Assembly: GCA_024400415.1 (NCBI GenBank) | Contig: JAKSMS010000018.1 | Coordinates: 1 to 35,664 of the forward strand | Source: Bacteroidales bacterium | GTDB taxonomy: Bacteria > Bacteroidota > Bacteroidia > Bacteroidales > P3 | DNA length: 35,664 bases | Direction: 5' to 3' | Shown here: piece by piece, positions 16,756 through 25,016 of the stretch | Layout: each line of letters begins with the position of its first letter | Numbering within the stretch: the stretch's first letter is position 1 | Translations under genes and position numbers: made by a program | Notes under the pieces: generated by a model | The model's input: only the letters and a program-made list of their open reading frames with translations | Database searches by the model: none | Told to the model about the DNA's origin: nothing

Positions 16756-18048
16756 ATGAACATTCTCCTTCTTGGCTCTGGCGGTCGCGAACATGCCATC
16801 GCCTACAAGATCGCTCAAAGCGACAACTGTACCCACCTCTTTGTGGCACCAGGCAATGCCGGCACCACCAACCTCAACGGCCGTTCCTCCAACGTAGCCC
16901 TCGACAATGCCGACTTCGACGCCATCCGCGATTTCGTGCTCCAGCACGAAGTCCGCATGGTAGTGGTAGGCCCAGAGGCCCCGCTGGTGGCAGGCATCGC
17001 AGACTATTTCCACAACGAGCCATCGCTCAAAGAGGTGATGATCATCGGCCCATCCAAAGAAGGCGCCACCCTCGAAGGCAGCAAAGACTACGCCAAAGCC
17101 TTCATGCAGCGCCACAATATCCCCACCGCCCAGTATCGCACCTTCACCAAAGACACCGTTGAAGAAGGCTGCCGATTCCTCGAGACCCTCAAGGCACCCT
17201 ACGTGCTCAAGGCCGACGGCCTGGCCGCAGGCAAAGGCGTGCTGATCCTCGACAGCCTTGACGAGGCCAAGCAGGAGCTCCACGCCATGCTCGAAGACGC
17301 CAAGTTCGGAGACGCCTCCAGCCGCGTAGTCATAGAAGAATACCTGAGCGGCATCGAACTCTCAGTATTCGTGCTTACCGACGGCCACAGCTACCTGCTG
17401 CTCCCTTCAGCCAAAGACTACAAGCGCATCGGCGAAGGCGACACCGGCCTCAACACCGGCGGCATGGGCTCCATCAGCCCAGTGCCCTTTGCCGACGAGG
17501 CCTTCCTCCAGAAAGTAGAAGAGCGCATCGTGGCACCCACCGTCAAGGGCCTCGAGCAAGAGAATATCGACTATAAGGGATTCATCTTCGTAGGCCTGAT
17601 GAACTGCGGCGGCGACCCCTACGTGATAGAATACAACGTCCGCATGGGCGACCCCGAGACCGAGAGCGTATTCCCACGCATCAAGAGCGACGTGGTAGCC
17701 CTCTTCGAGCATACCTATCGCAGCACCCTGGGCCAGACCGCCCTCGAGATAGACCCCCGCACCGCAGCCTGCGTGATGATGGTGGCTGGCGGCTACCCCG
17801 AGCACTACGAGAAAGGCAACGAGATCACCGGAATGGAGCAGGTACAAGGCAGCCTCATCTTCCATGCCGGCACCAAGCTCAGCGGCGACAAAGTGCTCAC
17901 CAACGGCGGACGCGTGATGGCCATCACCTCCCTGGCCGACAGCCTTCCCGAGGCCCTCAAGCAAAGCTTTGCCAACGTAGAGAAGATCCAGTGGAAAGAT
18001 AAATACTTCCGCCACGACATCGGCCAAGACCTCCTCAAATACCTATAG
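16756..18048 (+). CDS. purD: Phosphoribosylamine--glycine ligase (GAR synthetase)
   Basis: Second step of de novo purine synthesis: joins 5-phosphoribosylamine and glycine with ATP to give glycinamide ribonucleotide in the cytoplasm. The 430 residues match the family. The N-terminal domain begins with the phosphate-binding LLLGSGGREHA (4-14). The ATP-grasp core has KADGLAAGKGV (152-162), NTGGMG (233-238) and the metal-binding EYNVRMGDPETE (292-303), followed by the C-terminal barrel-sandwich domain. Start ATG 16756 begins directly with the family N-terminus. Nine bases separate it from the sigma factor stop, so the two share a transcript that ends at the hairpin at 18081. No other pur gene is in the window, so the purine pathway is dispersed. 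Confidence 0.97.
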   Translation: MNILLLGSGGREHAIAYKIAQSDNCTHLFVAPGNAGTTNLNGRSSNVALDNADFDAIRDFVLQHEVRMVVVGPEAPLVAGIADYFHNEPSLKEVMIIGPSKEGATLEGSKDYAKAFMQRHNIPTAQYRTFTKDTVEEGCRFLETLKAPYVLKADGLAAGKGVLILDSLDEAKQELHAMLEDAKFGDASSRVVIEEYLSGIELSVFVLTDGHSYLLLPSAKDYKRIGEGDTGLNTGGMGSISPVPFADEAFLQKVEERIVAPTVKGLEQENIDYKGFIFVGLMNCGGDPYVIEYNVRMGDPETESVFPRIKSDVVALFEHTYRSTLGQTALEIDPRTAACVMMVAGGYPEHYEKGNEITGMEQVQGSLIFHAGTKLSGDKVLTNGGRVMAITSLADSLPEALKQSFANVEKIQWKDKYFRHDIGQDLLKYL

Positions 18049-18080
18049 GCGGCCACGACCAACGAGATATTTTTCTAGAA

Positions 18081-18107
18081 AGCCTCCCATAGCAGAGGCT
18101 TTTTTTG
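18081..18107 (+). terminator. Rho-independent terminator of purD
   Basis: AGCCTC (18081-18086) pairs with GAGGCT (18095-18100), followed by seven T. Confidence 0.85.
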
Positions 18108-18239
18108 TTGTTTATTATCCTCAGCCGCTCGCAGAGCAAATCCATTTACACCGAATCGACCGAATGAACCGAATCCGCGGGAGGCCAAGAGTCCTGATTT
18201 GAGTTGCTGAGTGGTTTGAAGTAATTGCGCGCTAACACT
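18107..18239. other. Gene-free stretch with a short tandem repeat
   Basis: I see no gene here. Three adjacent 9-base units sharing ACCGAAT lie at 18150-18176 (ACCGAATCG, ACCGAATGA, ACCGAATCC). The stretch runs into the decayed reading frame that ends at 18240. Confidence 0.5.
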
Positions 18240-18620
18240 TCATTCCACTAGTACACTTGTACTCTCGGCCACTCGCCGAAGCCACGCGATCGCAGCGACA
18301 GCGTTTTCGCGTCCTTCGCCCACCTTCAAACAGTGATAGACTTTTAACCTTTCACTCTTCGCGGGAGATTTGCAAGTCTGTTCGGCCTAAGGGAGTTCAA
18401 TGAGTGGGGTTTCTGCGGGATATGGCATCGGAGTTGATACGGAGATTACTCGGAGATTAGTCAGAGGAATCAAGGGGTGGCCTACAAGCCGCTTGACGGT
18501 ATCGGTGATCATGGTGTCTTCGGCATCCTTGATGGCGGCCAGGAATTGTTCTGCCTGCTGATGGTTGTTGCAGAATATAGGCAATAGCTCTTTGATGATT
18601 TCGGCATTCTCGGCCGCCAC
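18240..18620 (-). pseudogene. Decayed coding remnant with an in-frame stop
   Basis: On the minus strand a frame without a clear ATG (GTG at 18620 is the best start; the frame is open further back into the end of thiN) encodes a helical segment, AENAEIIKELLPIF then EQFLAAIKDAEDTM. It meets TAG at 18387-18389, and continues in the same frame for 48 codons (ending RRVAESTSVLVE) to TGA at 18240-18242. The helical composition looks like real protein, but I do not recognise the family and there is no promoter or ribosome site. I read it as the tail of a former gene, or part of an interspersed repeat, cut by a nonsense change. An intact 77-residue gene ending at 18387 is the alternative. Confidence 0.4.
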
Positions 18621-18672
18621 TGTGCAGTATGGCCACCTCTTGCCCAGCTTCAGTTTGAATGTTTGAGGGGGC

Positions 18673-19311
18673 TTATTTGGGGTCGTGGGTCTGGTAGACG
18701 AGGGTGATGCCGCCTTGGGAGTGTATGGTGAAGCTGCCGCCCATGGAGGCGTTGAGGGTGCCTGGCCAGAGGTTGGTGAAATGGCGGCTGTCTACGTCCC
18801 AGCGCAGTCCGTGGCTGGTGGCCTTGGTGTTGTGTCCTAGGGTGAAGAGGGATACTTGCTGGGCGTGGAAGCTCTCGAATTGTGTAGTGGAGGCTACTGG
18901 GGTGAAGGTGCCGTAGTCGCTCACCATGCGGAGGCTTGCCTGGGGGTAGCGGGCTGCATATTCGCAGAGCACGCCTACATTGCCCAGGGTGTGGTCTTCG
19001 CGCAGGCCTGTGGCGCCGAGGTAGGTGATGTCGTGCCAGCCTTGTTCGATGCAGTGGCGTGTGGCCTTGGCTAGGTCGTTGGTGTTCTGCTCGGGTATCT
19101 GGATGAAGTCTTTGCAGCGGGCTCTGAGGGCGGGGGTTATGGAGTCGCCGTCGCCGATTACGGTAATGGCCATATCGTGGCGGTAGAGGCTGCTGCTGAG
19201 CAGCTTCTCGATGGCGCCGTCGCAGCATACGATGTGTTCGGCTTCTTGCAGTATTGTTGTGGGGATTTGGGCTGTGGGGAATTCGCCGTTGGCGAGTACT
19301 GCTACTTTCAT
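18673..19311 (-). CDS. thiN: Thiamine pyrophosphokinase
   Basis: Cytoplasmic kinase transferring pyrophosphate from ATP to thiamine, giving the cofactor TPP. The 212 residues match the compact bacterial enzyme. Conserved acidic sites are visible: CCDGAIEKL (29-37), IGDGDS (52-57) and NTNDLAKA (76-83), then GATGLREDHTLGN (99-111) and a C-terminal beta-sandwich (about 140-212) that binds thiamine, with SMGGSF near 190-195. ATG 19311 lies four bases after the pnuT stop, so the two are surely co-transcribed. It is the last gene of the riboswitch-controlled operon and makes salvaged thiamine usable. No thiamine biosynthesis gene is in the window. Confidence 0.93.
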   Translation of the reverse strand: MKVAVLANGEFPTAQIPTTILQEAEHIVCCDGAIEKLLSSSLYRHDMAITVIGDGDSITPALRARCKDFIQIPEQNTNDLAKATRHCIEQGWHDITYLGATGLREDHTLGNVGVLCEYAARYPQASLRMVSDYGTFTPVASTTQFESFHAQQVSLFTLGHNTKATSHGLRWDVDSRHFTNLWPGTLNASMGGSFTIHSQGGITLVYQTHDPK

Positions 19312-19315
19312 ATCG

Positions 19316-19924
19316 CTATCTTTTGTGGGTGTGGTATTCTCGTTTCCATCTTAGGTATCCCATTACGGCTATCACGCAGTATACCAGATACATTACGGCT
19401 GTGGGGTACATGCCTGTGATGAGGCTCATGACTACCATCACGGGCTCCACGATGATCCAGCAGATCCACTGCTGGTACCAGCCTCGGGCGAGCATGAACA
19501 TGCCTATGATGTTGAGTGCTGCCGTGAATCCGTCGAGCCAGATGGCTTGGCTTTCTCCTAGCTTGTTGAGCACTATGGCCAGCAGTATGGTGAGTGCTGC
19601 TGTGGCGGCCAGGATGGGCAGCAGGGCACGGCGGGGCATGGTGCTGATGGGGGACTCTTCTTCTTTTTTGCTGCCTATGATTCCGCGCCAGCAGAGGATG
19701 CCGTAGACGGAGGCTCCCACGTAGTATACATTGATGGCGGCGTTGGCGTAGAGGTGCTGGCTGAAGAAGATGTAGATGTAGAATAGGGGCATCAGCAGTC
19801 CGAAGAACCAGAGCCAGGGGTGGGCTTTGTATTCGAGCAGCAGGTAGATGATGCCTACGATGGCTCCTAGGGCCTCGAAGAGGTTGATGTGGAGTCCGAA
19901 GAGGGTGATGGCGTAGTCGAGCAT
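19316..19924 (-). CDS. pnuT: Thiamine transporter PnuT (PnuC family)
   Basis: Inner-membrane carrier of 202 residues with about seven hydrophobic segments, typical of the PnuC/SWEET-like vitamin transporters that move unphosphorylated vitamin by facilitated diffusion, with trapping by a kinase. The EYKAHPWLWFFGLL segment (about 31-44) and YYVGASVYGILCW (about 67-79) fit the PnuC fold. Thiamine rather than nicotinamide riboside is inferred from context: a TPP riboswitch upstream and thiamine pyrophosphokinase four bases downstream, a gene order known in Bacteroidota. A terminator-like hairpin precedes it (19942-19979), so its expression is probably lower than that of the receptor gene. Confidence 0.92.
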   Translation of the reverse strand: MLDYAITLFGLHINLFEALGAIVGIIYLLLEYKAHPWLWFFGLLMPLFYIYIFFSQHLYANAAINVYYVGASVYGILCWRGIIGSKKEEESPISTMPRRALLPILAATAALTILLAIVLNKLGESQAIWLDGFTAALNIIGMFMLARGWYQQWICWIIVEPVMVVMSLITGMYPTAVMYLVYCVIAVMGYLRWKREYHTHKR

Positions 19925-19941
19925 TTTTTTTGGGTGATAGG

Positions 19942-19979
19942 AAAAAGGAAAGGTGAAGGGTGTTGGTCCTTCACCTTTC
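19942..19979 (-). terminator. Intra-operon terminator between the TonB receptor gene and pnuT
   Basis: On the minus strand GAAAGGTGAAGG (19979-19968) pairs perfectly over twelve bases with CCTTCACCTTTC (19959-19948) and is followed by CTTTTT (to 19942). It sits between the stop of the receptor gene (19998) and the pnuT start (19924), so it should end part of the transcription and lower pnuT-thiN relative to the receptor. Confidence 0.8.
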
Positions 19980-19997
19980 GTTATGGATGATGTGTTT

Positions 19998-22184
19998 TTA
20001 GAATCTGTAGGCGAGACGGGCCATGCAGTTGATGCCTGGCTGCTGGAACCAGCCGCTGTGGTGCATGCTGCCGCCGTCGTACCAATCCTCGTCGCCGCAC
20101 CATGCGCCTACGCGATAGTGGTTGTCGAGGATGTTGTTGACTACGAACTGGGCTTCGATCTGGTTGTTGTTCTTGAGATGCCAGGTGTAGGAGGCCTTGA
20201 AGTTGAGGAGGAAGTATGCATCCTGCTTGTAGCAGTCGCGTGAGGTGTTGTCGAGGTACATTGAGCCTACGTATTTGCCGATGAGCTGGAGCTTCATGTT
20301 CTTCATGGGGGTGAAGGTGGCGATGCAGGCGCCGATCAGGTCGGGGGAGTAGCTGAGGTTGGTGGTGGCGGTGATGGTGTCGGTAGTGCCGTCGTCGTTC
20401 ATGTTGGTATAGGTGTAGTCGATGATCTTGTTGGTGGAGAGGGTGAGGTTGCCGTCGAGGTGGAACCACTTGGCGATCTCGTAGCCGGCTTCGAGTTCTA
20501 CGCCGAGGCGGTAGCTCTTGTCGACGTTCTCTTTGATGGAGTATCCGCTAGAGGAAAGGCGTCCCATAGGGGTGAGCTGGTCTTTGTAGAGCATGGCGTA
20601 GCCGTTGGCGTGGAAGGCGAAGCGGTTGGCGACATACTGGTAGCCGAGCTCTATGTCGAGCATGGTCTCGGCCTTGATGGTGTCGGAGGCGCCGTCGTAG
20701 TTGGAGAGGAGCATGTCTTTGATGTCGGAGCGTGCTGGCTCGCGGCTGGTGAGGCCTGCCACGAGGTAGGTGCGCTGGCGGTCGTTGATGCGGTAGTTGA
20801 GGCCTGCCTTGGGGTTGAAGAATGGGTAGAACTCGTGGAAGTCCATGTTGAAGAGGTCGTCGGCATAGCCGCTGAGCTTGTAGTCTACAAGACGCAGCTG
20901 CATGTCGGCATAGATGTTGAGGTCGTTGTTGAAGTCGTAGGTCATCTTGGCATAGGTGGTTGCGTCGAGCTTCTTGCCGGTGTTACGATACCATTCGTAT
21001 GGGTTTGTGTCGAAGCCTGCGGAGTCTTTGCACCAGAGCACGCTGCCGAAGTGGTTGCCGTCGTAGTAGAGCACCATTTCGCCCAGAGAGAGGGTGAGCT
21101 TGTCGCCGTTGTAGTTGGCTGATACGTTGCCGGTGTAGGCGCTGTTGAGCATCTCTTTGCGGGTGATGAAGTCGCTCTTGGTGGAGCCGCTGCCTTGGAG
21201 GGTGAGGTCGTATTTCTTGGCTTTCTTACCGGCCTTGTACTGCTCGTAGTATCCGTCGCCGTGGGTAAAGTCGGCTACTGCCTTGAGGCTCCAGTTCTCG
21301 GTGAGGAGGTAGCTCCAGTAGAGCTGATAGCGGCGCTGGTTGTAGTTGTCGCTCTCGTTGGGGTAGTAGTATGTGTTGCCGTTGGCGTCGTAGTATTCGC
21401 CGGCGCTGTTGTAGCGTGGGTTGAGGTTGAGCATGGAGGTGTCTTCGCCGTTCCAGGTGATGCCGGTGTGCTGGCTGCCGATGATGACGATGGCCTTGAG
21501 GAGGGAGCGCTCGCCATACTTGCTGGCGCTCATGAAGAGGCTCTGCTGGTCGGCCCAGCCGCCGCGCACGTAGCCGTCGGTGGTCTGGCCGGTGTAGTTC
21601 ATATCGAAGCTGTAGCCTTTCTTATTGATGCCGGTACCTACGGCCATGCCGTATTGGCGGGTGTTCCAGCTGCCGAGGGAGATATTGGCCTCAGCATAGG
21701 GGTCGCACTGTGGATTGAGGGTCTGCATGCTGATGGCGCCGCCGAAGGCGGAACCGCCGTTGGCTGCTCCCACGCCGCGCTGGATCTGCATGCTCTGTGC
21801 CATGCCGCCGAGGTTAGGCACATTGTACCAGAACACGCCTTGGCTTTCGGCATCGTTGAGGGTTATGCCGTTGATGTTGACATTGATACGGGTGGCGTCG
21901 ATGCCGCGAATGGTCATGGAGGTTTCGCCGAGCTTGCTGTTCTCTCCAGAGACTACTACAGAGGTCTGGGTCTCGAGCATGTAGGGGACGCTGATTTCGG
22001 TCTTGGCGTCGTCGAGCTGGTCTTTGCTGAGGTTGGTGGTGGTGAGTGGGGCTTTGTTGCTCACTCGAGAGTCGCGAATCAGTACTTCGTCGAGCACGCG
22101 CACGGTATCCTGTGCCATTGCAGAAACGCCGGTCATCATCGCCATTGCGGCCACGAGGGCCAATTTGGTAAAATGTTTAGACAT
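19998..22184 (-). CDS. TonB-dependent outer-membrane receptor, thiamine-type
   Basis: Outer-membrane receptor of 728 residues for TonB/ExbBD-driven uptake, predicted substrate thiamine or a phosphorylated form. Residues 1-24 are a signal peptide (GVSAMA). A likely TonB box lies in VRVLDEVLIRDS (about 28-39). The plug domain has SMTIRGIDATRINVNINGI (about 91-109) and RGVGAANGGSAFGGAISM (about 135-152), typical plug motifs. The rest is a 22-strand type barrel ending in the terminal aromatic signature LAYRF. I prefer ATG 22184, which begins the signal peptide, over 22211 nine codons upstream. The substrate is inferred from the TPP riboswitch at 22255 and from pnuT-thiN downstream; SusD-like and carboxypeptidase-like N-terminal domains are absent, consistent with a vitamin receptor. 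Confidence 0.94.
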   Translation of the reverse strand: MSKHFTKLALVAAMAMMTGVSAMAQDTVRVLDEVLIRDSRVSNKAPLTTTNLSKDQLDDAKTEISVPYMLETQTSVVVSGENSKLGETSMTIRGIDATRINVNINGITLNDAESQGVFWYNVPNLGGMAQSMQIQRGVGAANGGSAFGGAISMQTLNPQCDPYAEANISLGSWNTRQYGMAVGTGINKKGYSFDMNYTGQTTDGYVRGGWADQQSLFMSASKYGERSLLKAIVIIGSQHTGITWNGEDTSMLNLNPRYNSAGEYYDANGNTYYYPNESDNYNQRRYQLYWSYLLTENWSLKAVADFTHGDGYYEQYKAGKKAKKYDLTLQGSGSTKSDFITRKEMLNSAYTGNVSANYNGDKLTLSLGEMVLYYDGNHFGSVLWCKDSAGFDTNPYEWYRNTGKKLDATTYAKMTYDFNNDLNIYADMQLRLVDYKLSGYADDLFNMDFHEFYPFFNPKAGLNYRINDRQRTYLVAGLTSREPARSDIKDMLLSNYDGASDTIKAETMLDIELGYQYVANRFAFHANGYAMLYKDQLTPMGRLSSSGYSIKENVDKSYRLGVELEAGYEIAKWFHLDGNLTLSTNKIIDYTYTNMNDDGTTDTITATTNLSYSPDLIGACIATFTPMKNMKLQLIGKYVGSMYLDNTSRDCYKQDAYFLLNFKASYTWHLKNNNQIEAQFVVNNILDNHYRVGAWCGDEDWYDGGSMHHSGWFQQPGINCMARLAYRF

Positions 22185-22254
22185 GTGTTTTTTGTTTTTT
22201 AGATAAAACATTAAATAATTAACAAAAAACGGGAAATAAAACTATCGAAAAACT

Positions 22255-22330
22255 CTTTTTCCTACGCCGGCATTACCCGGATCAGGTTCAAGGGTATAAT
22301 CTCAGCCACAACAAGTTGTAGCACCCCGTT
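22255..22330 (-). ncRNA. TPP riboswitch (THI element)
   Basis: On the minus strand the element runs from GGGGTGCT (about 22326-22319) through GCTGAGATTATACCC to GAACCTGATCCGGGTAAT and closes with GCCGGCGTAGG at 22261. These are the highly conserved core segments of the thiamine pyrophosphate aptamer (J3/2 CTGAGA pyrimidine-sensing loop, and the P4/P5 arm binding the pyrophosphate). It sits 70 bases before the receptor start, so TPP probably reduces translation initiation or elongation into the operon; a clear riboswitch terminator is not visible in the short space, making translational control likelier. A GATTCG/CGAATC hairpin precedes the aptamer at 22334-22350. Confidence 0.96.
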
Positions 22331-22358
22331 TTCGTGATTCGTCTTGCGAATCATGATG

Positions 22359-22366
22359 CAAAGATA
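22359..22366 (-). promoter_or_regulatory. -7 box of the thiamine operon
   Basis: TATCTTTG on the minus strand matches TAnnTTTG; no TTG lies at the ideal 19-base spacing, so it is a partial match. It is placed correctly: transcription would start near 22352, just ahead of the 5' hairpin and aptamer. Confidence 0.65.
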
Positions 22367-22387
22367 CGACTTTTTTTGTAAATATTA

Positions 22388-22420
22388 AGAAAAAAAGCGG
22401 ACTACCGATGGATAGTCCGC
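22388..22420 (-). terminator. Terminator at the end of the 13-kb envelope/peptidase gene run
   Basis: On the minus strand GCGGACTA (22420-22413) pairs perfectly with TAGTCCGC (22404-22397), followed by TTTTTTTCTT. It closes the minus-strand gene run that starts at 35233 and insulates the thiamine promoter just downstream. Confidence 0.9.
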
Positions 22421-22452
22421 CTTTTGGGTCAGCGCCGCTAGGGGATGGGATG

Positions 22453-22863
22453 CTACTTATTGTAGGTGCTGTGCCATGTATGGCTGGGAGTAATATTGAT
22501 GTAGTTGCTCTCGCCTTGGACGAGGTAGAAGATGGTGTCGAGTGTGTAGTTTCCGCCACCTCCTGTACGGAAGCCGCTGGTGGATATCTGCAATGCCACA
22601 CAATCTTCTCTGGCCACTTCGGATAATGATCCTGAGGCCCACTCAATAGTGTCGCCATTGGTTATGACGGTGTCAATCTGGTGGCGTTCGGATCTCCACT
22701 TCCCGTTGGCTCCGGCGGTGTTCAGTTCGTAGGCTTCCAGGAAGTCGGAGCGCATCTTGGTGTTGTCGAAGGTGTAATGTATCTCGTAGCGGGTCTTATC
22801 CGTGCTGCAGCCGGCCGTCAGTATGGCGGCCAGCGCAACAATGGGAAGGAGTTTCTTTATCAT
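22453..22863 (-). CDS. Small lipoprotein of unknown function
   Basis: A 136-residue exported lipoprotein of no family I can name. The signal peptide ends in a lipobox LTAGC with the lipidated cysteine at residue 19, followed by STDKTR. The mature part looks beta-rich and polar, with a glycine run FRTGGGGNYTLDTIF (about 99-113). I chose ATG 22863 because it starts the signal peptide; the frame is open further upstream within the S46 peptidase gene, but that part is a shadow of it. It begins eight bases after the S46 peptidase stop and is the last gene before a strong terminator, so it belongs to the same transcript and may act with the envelope peptidases. Confidence 0.85.
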   Translation of the reverse strand: MIKKLLPIVALAAILTAGCSTDKTRYEIHYTFDNTKMRSDFLEAYELNTAGANGKWRSERHQIDTVITNGDTIEWASGSLSEVAREDCVALQISTSGFRTGGGGNYTLDTIFYLVQGESNYINITPSHTWHSTYNK

Positions 22864-22871
22864 GCCTCGGA

Positions 22872-25016
22872 TTATTTTACGATGGTCATTTCGTTTACCA
22901 GATGTGTGGCTCCGGCATACTTGTCGATAATAAAGAGGCAGTAGCGGATGTCGAGGCTGATATTGCGGCAATAGTCGGGATCGAAGAGGAGGTCGCTCAT
23001 GGTGCCTTCCCAGCAGCGGTCGAAGTTGATGCCTATCAGTCGGCCGTCGGCGTTGAGTACGGGGCTTCCTGAGTTGCCGCCTGTGGTGTGGTTGGTGGCG
23101 ATGAAGGCTACAGGCATCTCACCCTTTTCGTTAGCGTAGCGGCCATAATCTTTCTTGTTGTAGAGTTCGTGGAGGCGTGGAGTAACTACGTAGTCGTAGA
23201 TGTCGGGGTTTTCCTTCTGCATGATGCCTTCGAGGGTGCTGTAGGGCTTGTAGTATACGGCGTCGGCTGGGTGGAAGCCGGCTACCTTTCCGTAAGCAAC
23301 GCGGAGGGTGAGGTTGGCATCGGGGAAGAAGTTGGAGTCGGGATACTGGGTCATCATGCCCTTGACGTAGATGCGCATGAGGCGGTTGATGTTCTGGTTG
23401 GCCTCCTTGTACTGGGCGCGCTTCTCGGCAGTGTAGATGTTGACATAGACGGTGCTGAAGAACTCCACGCCGGGGTCTTTCAGCAGTTTGGCGGCATCCT
23501 TTGCCTTGTACTGCTTGAAGAACTTCTCCACTGCTCCTTTCTGGTTGAGCATGGAGTTGTCGTAGATCTTGTTGAGGCCCTGCTCCATCTGGGCCTCGCT
23601 CATGTGATAGTAGGAGGCGAAGCCATTCTTGAACATGTACATGAAGGTCTCGACGAAGATGGCCTTGTCGACAACGGTGTGCTGGTCGAAGTCGGCGAAG
23701 TATTTGTCGTTGCTCTGGATGAATTTGGTGATGGCGGCCTGGGCCTCTTCTTCTTTGCCATTGATGCAGAGGTTGTAGATATTGTAGAGGTTGTGGGCGC
23801 GCGTCATGAAGTCGCTTGCCATGACAGCCTCGCTAAAGTAGGTCCATTCAAGATCGATAGGTGTGAGCTGCTGGTAGTTCTTGTGTAGGTCGGCCAACAC
23901 GGTGGAATAGTCATAGTCGCGGATACGGAGGTTCTTGTATCTGTCGGCCCACTCTTGGAAGGCGATCTCCTGGAAGCGTTTCTGCTCAACGCCTTGGAGG
24001 CGTTTGATGCCGAGGGTTTCTCCCTGCCACTTCTTCCAGCCGTTGGCGATGGAGGCCACCTTGCTAGCGTATTTGAGTCGCTGTGCAGGACTTTGTTCCA
24101 TGGCATTCTTATAGTGGCGCAGGCGAATGTCGCGCAGGGCGATGCGCACAGGGTTCTCTTTGTTGGCAGAGAGTTCCATCTGATCGGAGGTGACGTAGCG
24201 GCGTGTGGTGCCTGGATATCCGAACACGAAGGTGAAGTCGCCCTCTTTAACTCCTTGGAGTGAGATTTCGAGGTGCTTCAGGGGCTTGTAGGGCTGGTTG
24301 AACTTGCTGTAGGGTGCAGGTTTGTTGTCGCTGTCGGCGTAAACGCGGAACATGGAGAAGTCTCCAGTATGGCGGGGCCACATCCAGTTGTCGGTGTCGC
24401 CGCCAAACTTGCCAATATTTGAGGGAGGAGCGCCTACAAGGCGAACGTCGGTGAAAACTTCGTTGACATACATGAAGTACTGGTTGCCGTAGTAGAAGGG
24501 CTTTATAATTGCCTTGTAGTGGGTGCCTTTTGTGGCATGTTCGGTGATTTTGGCGATATTTTTGTCGATGATGAGCGTGCGGTCGCTCTCGGCAGTCTCA
24601 GGGGTGATGCCTTCGAGTACTTGGTCGGTCACGTCTTCCATTCTTACGAGGCGGGTTGCTGTGAGGCCTGGGCAGGGGAGTTCTTGCTCGCGGGTCATAG
24701 CCCAGAATCCGTTGGTGAGGTAGTCGTGCTCTACGGTGGAGTGGCTTGTAATATAGCTGTAGCCGCAATGATGGTTGGTGAGGAAGAGGCCTTCAGCGCT
24801 TACATACTCACCGGTGCAGCCTTGATTGAACAAGATGATTGCATCTTTGAGGCATGCATTGTTGATATCATAGATGTCTTTAGCGGTGATTCGCATGCCG
24901 GCCTTCTGCATAGCGGCTTCGTTCTTACCGAGGAGCATGGGGATCCACATGCCTTCGTCGGCGATTACTGGCAATGCGAGGAGTGCCAGCAAGGTCAAGG
25001 TAAAAATCTTTCTCAT
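22872..25016 (-). CDS. S46 family dipeptidyl peptidase, DPP11-type
   Basis: Periplasmic serine exopeptidase of 714 residues that releases dipeptides from peptide N-termini. A signal peptide (cleavage after VIA, residue 19) leaves the DEGMW start shared by S46 enzymes. The trypsin-like double barrel carries His82/His83 in NHHCGY, and the catalytic serine is 649 in GGNSGSPV. Arg667 lies exactly 18 residues after it (NFDRCWEG), matching the serine-655/arginine-673 pair that gives DPP11 its preference for Asp or Glu at P1; DPP7 has Gly there. I therefore infer acidic-residue specificity. The start overlaps the stop of the FMN-binding lipoprotein gene by ATGA, so translation is coupled. Dipeptides made here would feed amino-acid-fermenting growth. 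Confidence 0.95.
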   Translation of the reverse strand: MRKIFTLTLLALLALPVIADEGMWIPMLLGKNEAAMQKAGMRITAKDIYDINNACLKDAIILFNQGCTGEYVSAEGLFLTNHHCGYSYITSHSTVEHDYLTNGFWAMTREQELPCPGLTATRLVRMEDVTDQVLEGITPETAESDRTLIIDKNIAKITEHATKGTHYKAIIKPFYYGNQYFMYVNEVFTDVRLVGAPPSNIGKFGGDTDNWMWPRHTGDFSMFRVYADSDNKPAPYSKFNQPYKPLKHLEISLQGVKEGDFTFVFGYPGTTRRYVTSDQMELSANKENPVRIALRDIRLRHYKNAMEQSPAQRLKYASKVASIANGWKKWQGETLGIKRLQGVEQKRFQEIAFQEWADRYKNLRIRDYDYSTVLADLHKNYQQLTPIDLEWTYFSEAVMASDFMTRAHNLYNIYNLCINGKEEEAQAAITKFIQSNDKYFADFDQHTVVDKAIFVETFMYMFKNGFASYYHMSEAQMEQGLNKIYDNSMLNQKGAVEKFFKQYKAKDAAKLLKDPGVEFFSTVYVNIYTAEKRAQYKEANQNINRLMRIYVKGMMTQYPDSNFFPDANLTLRVAYGKVAGFHPADAVYYKPYSTLEGIMQKENPDIYDYVVTPRLHELYNKKDYGRYANEKGEMPVAFIATNHTTGGNSGSPVLNADGRLIGINFDRCWEGTMSDLLFDPDYCRNISLDIRYCLFIIDKYAGATHLVNEMTIVK

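Noticed and set aside
21195..22202. 335-codon plus-strand frame antisense to the TonB receptor
   Set aside because: Val/Ala/Gly/His-rich translation typical of an antisense shadow; the minus-strand receptor is unambiguous.
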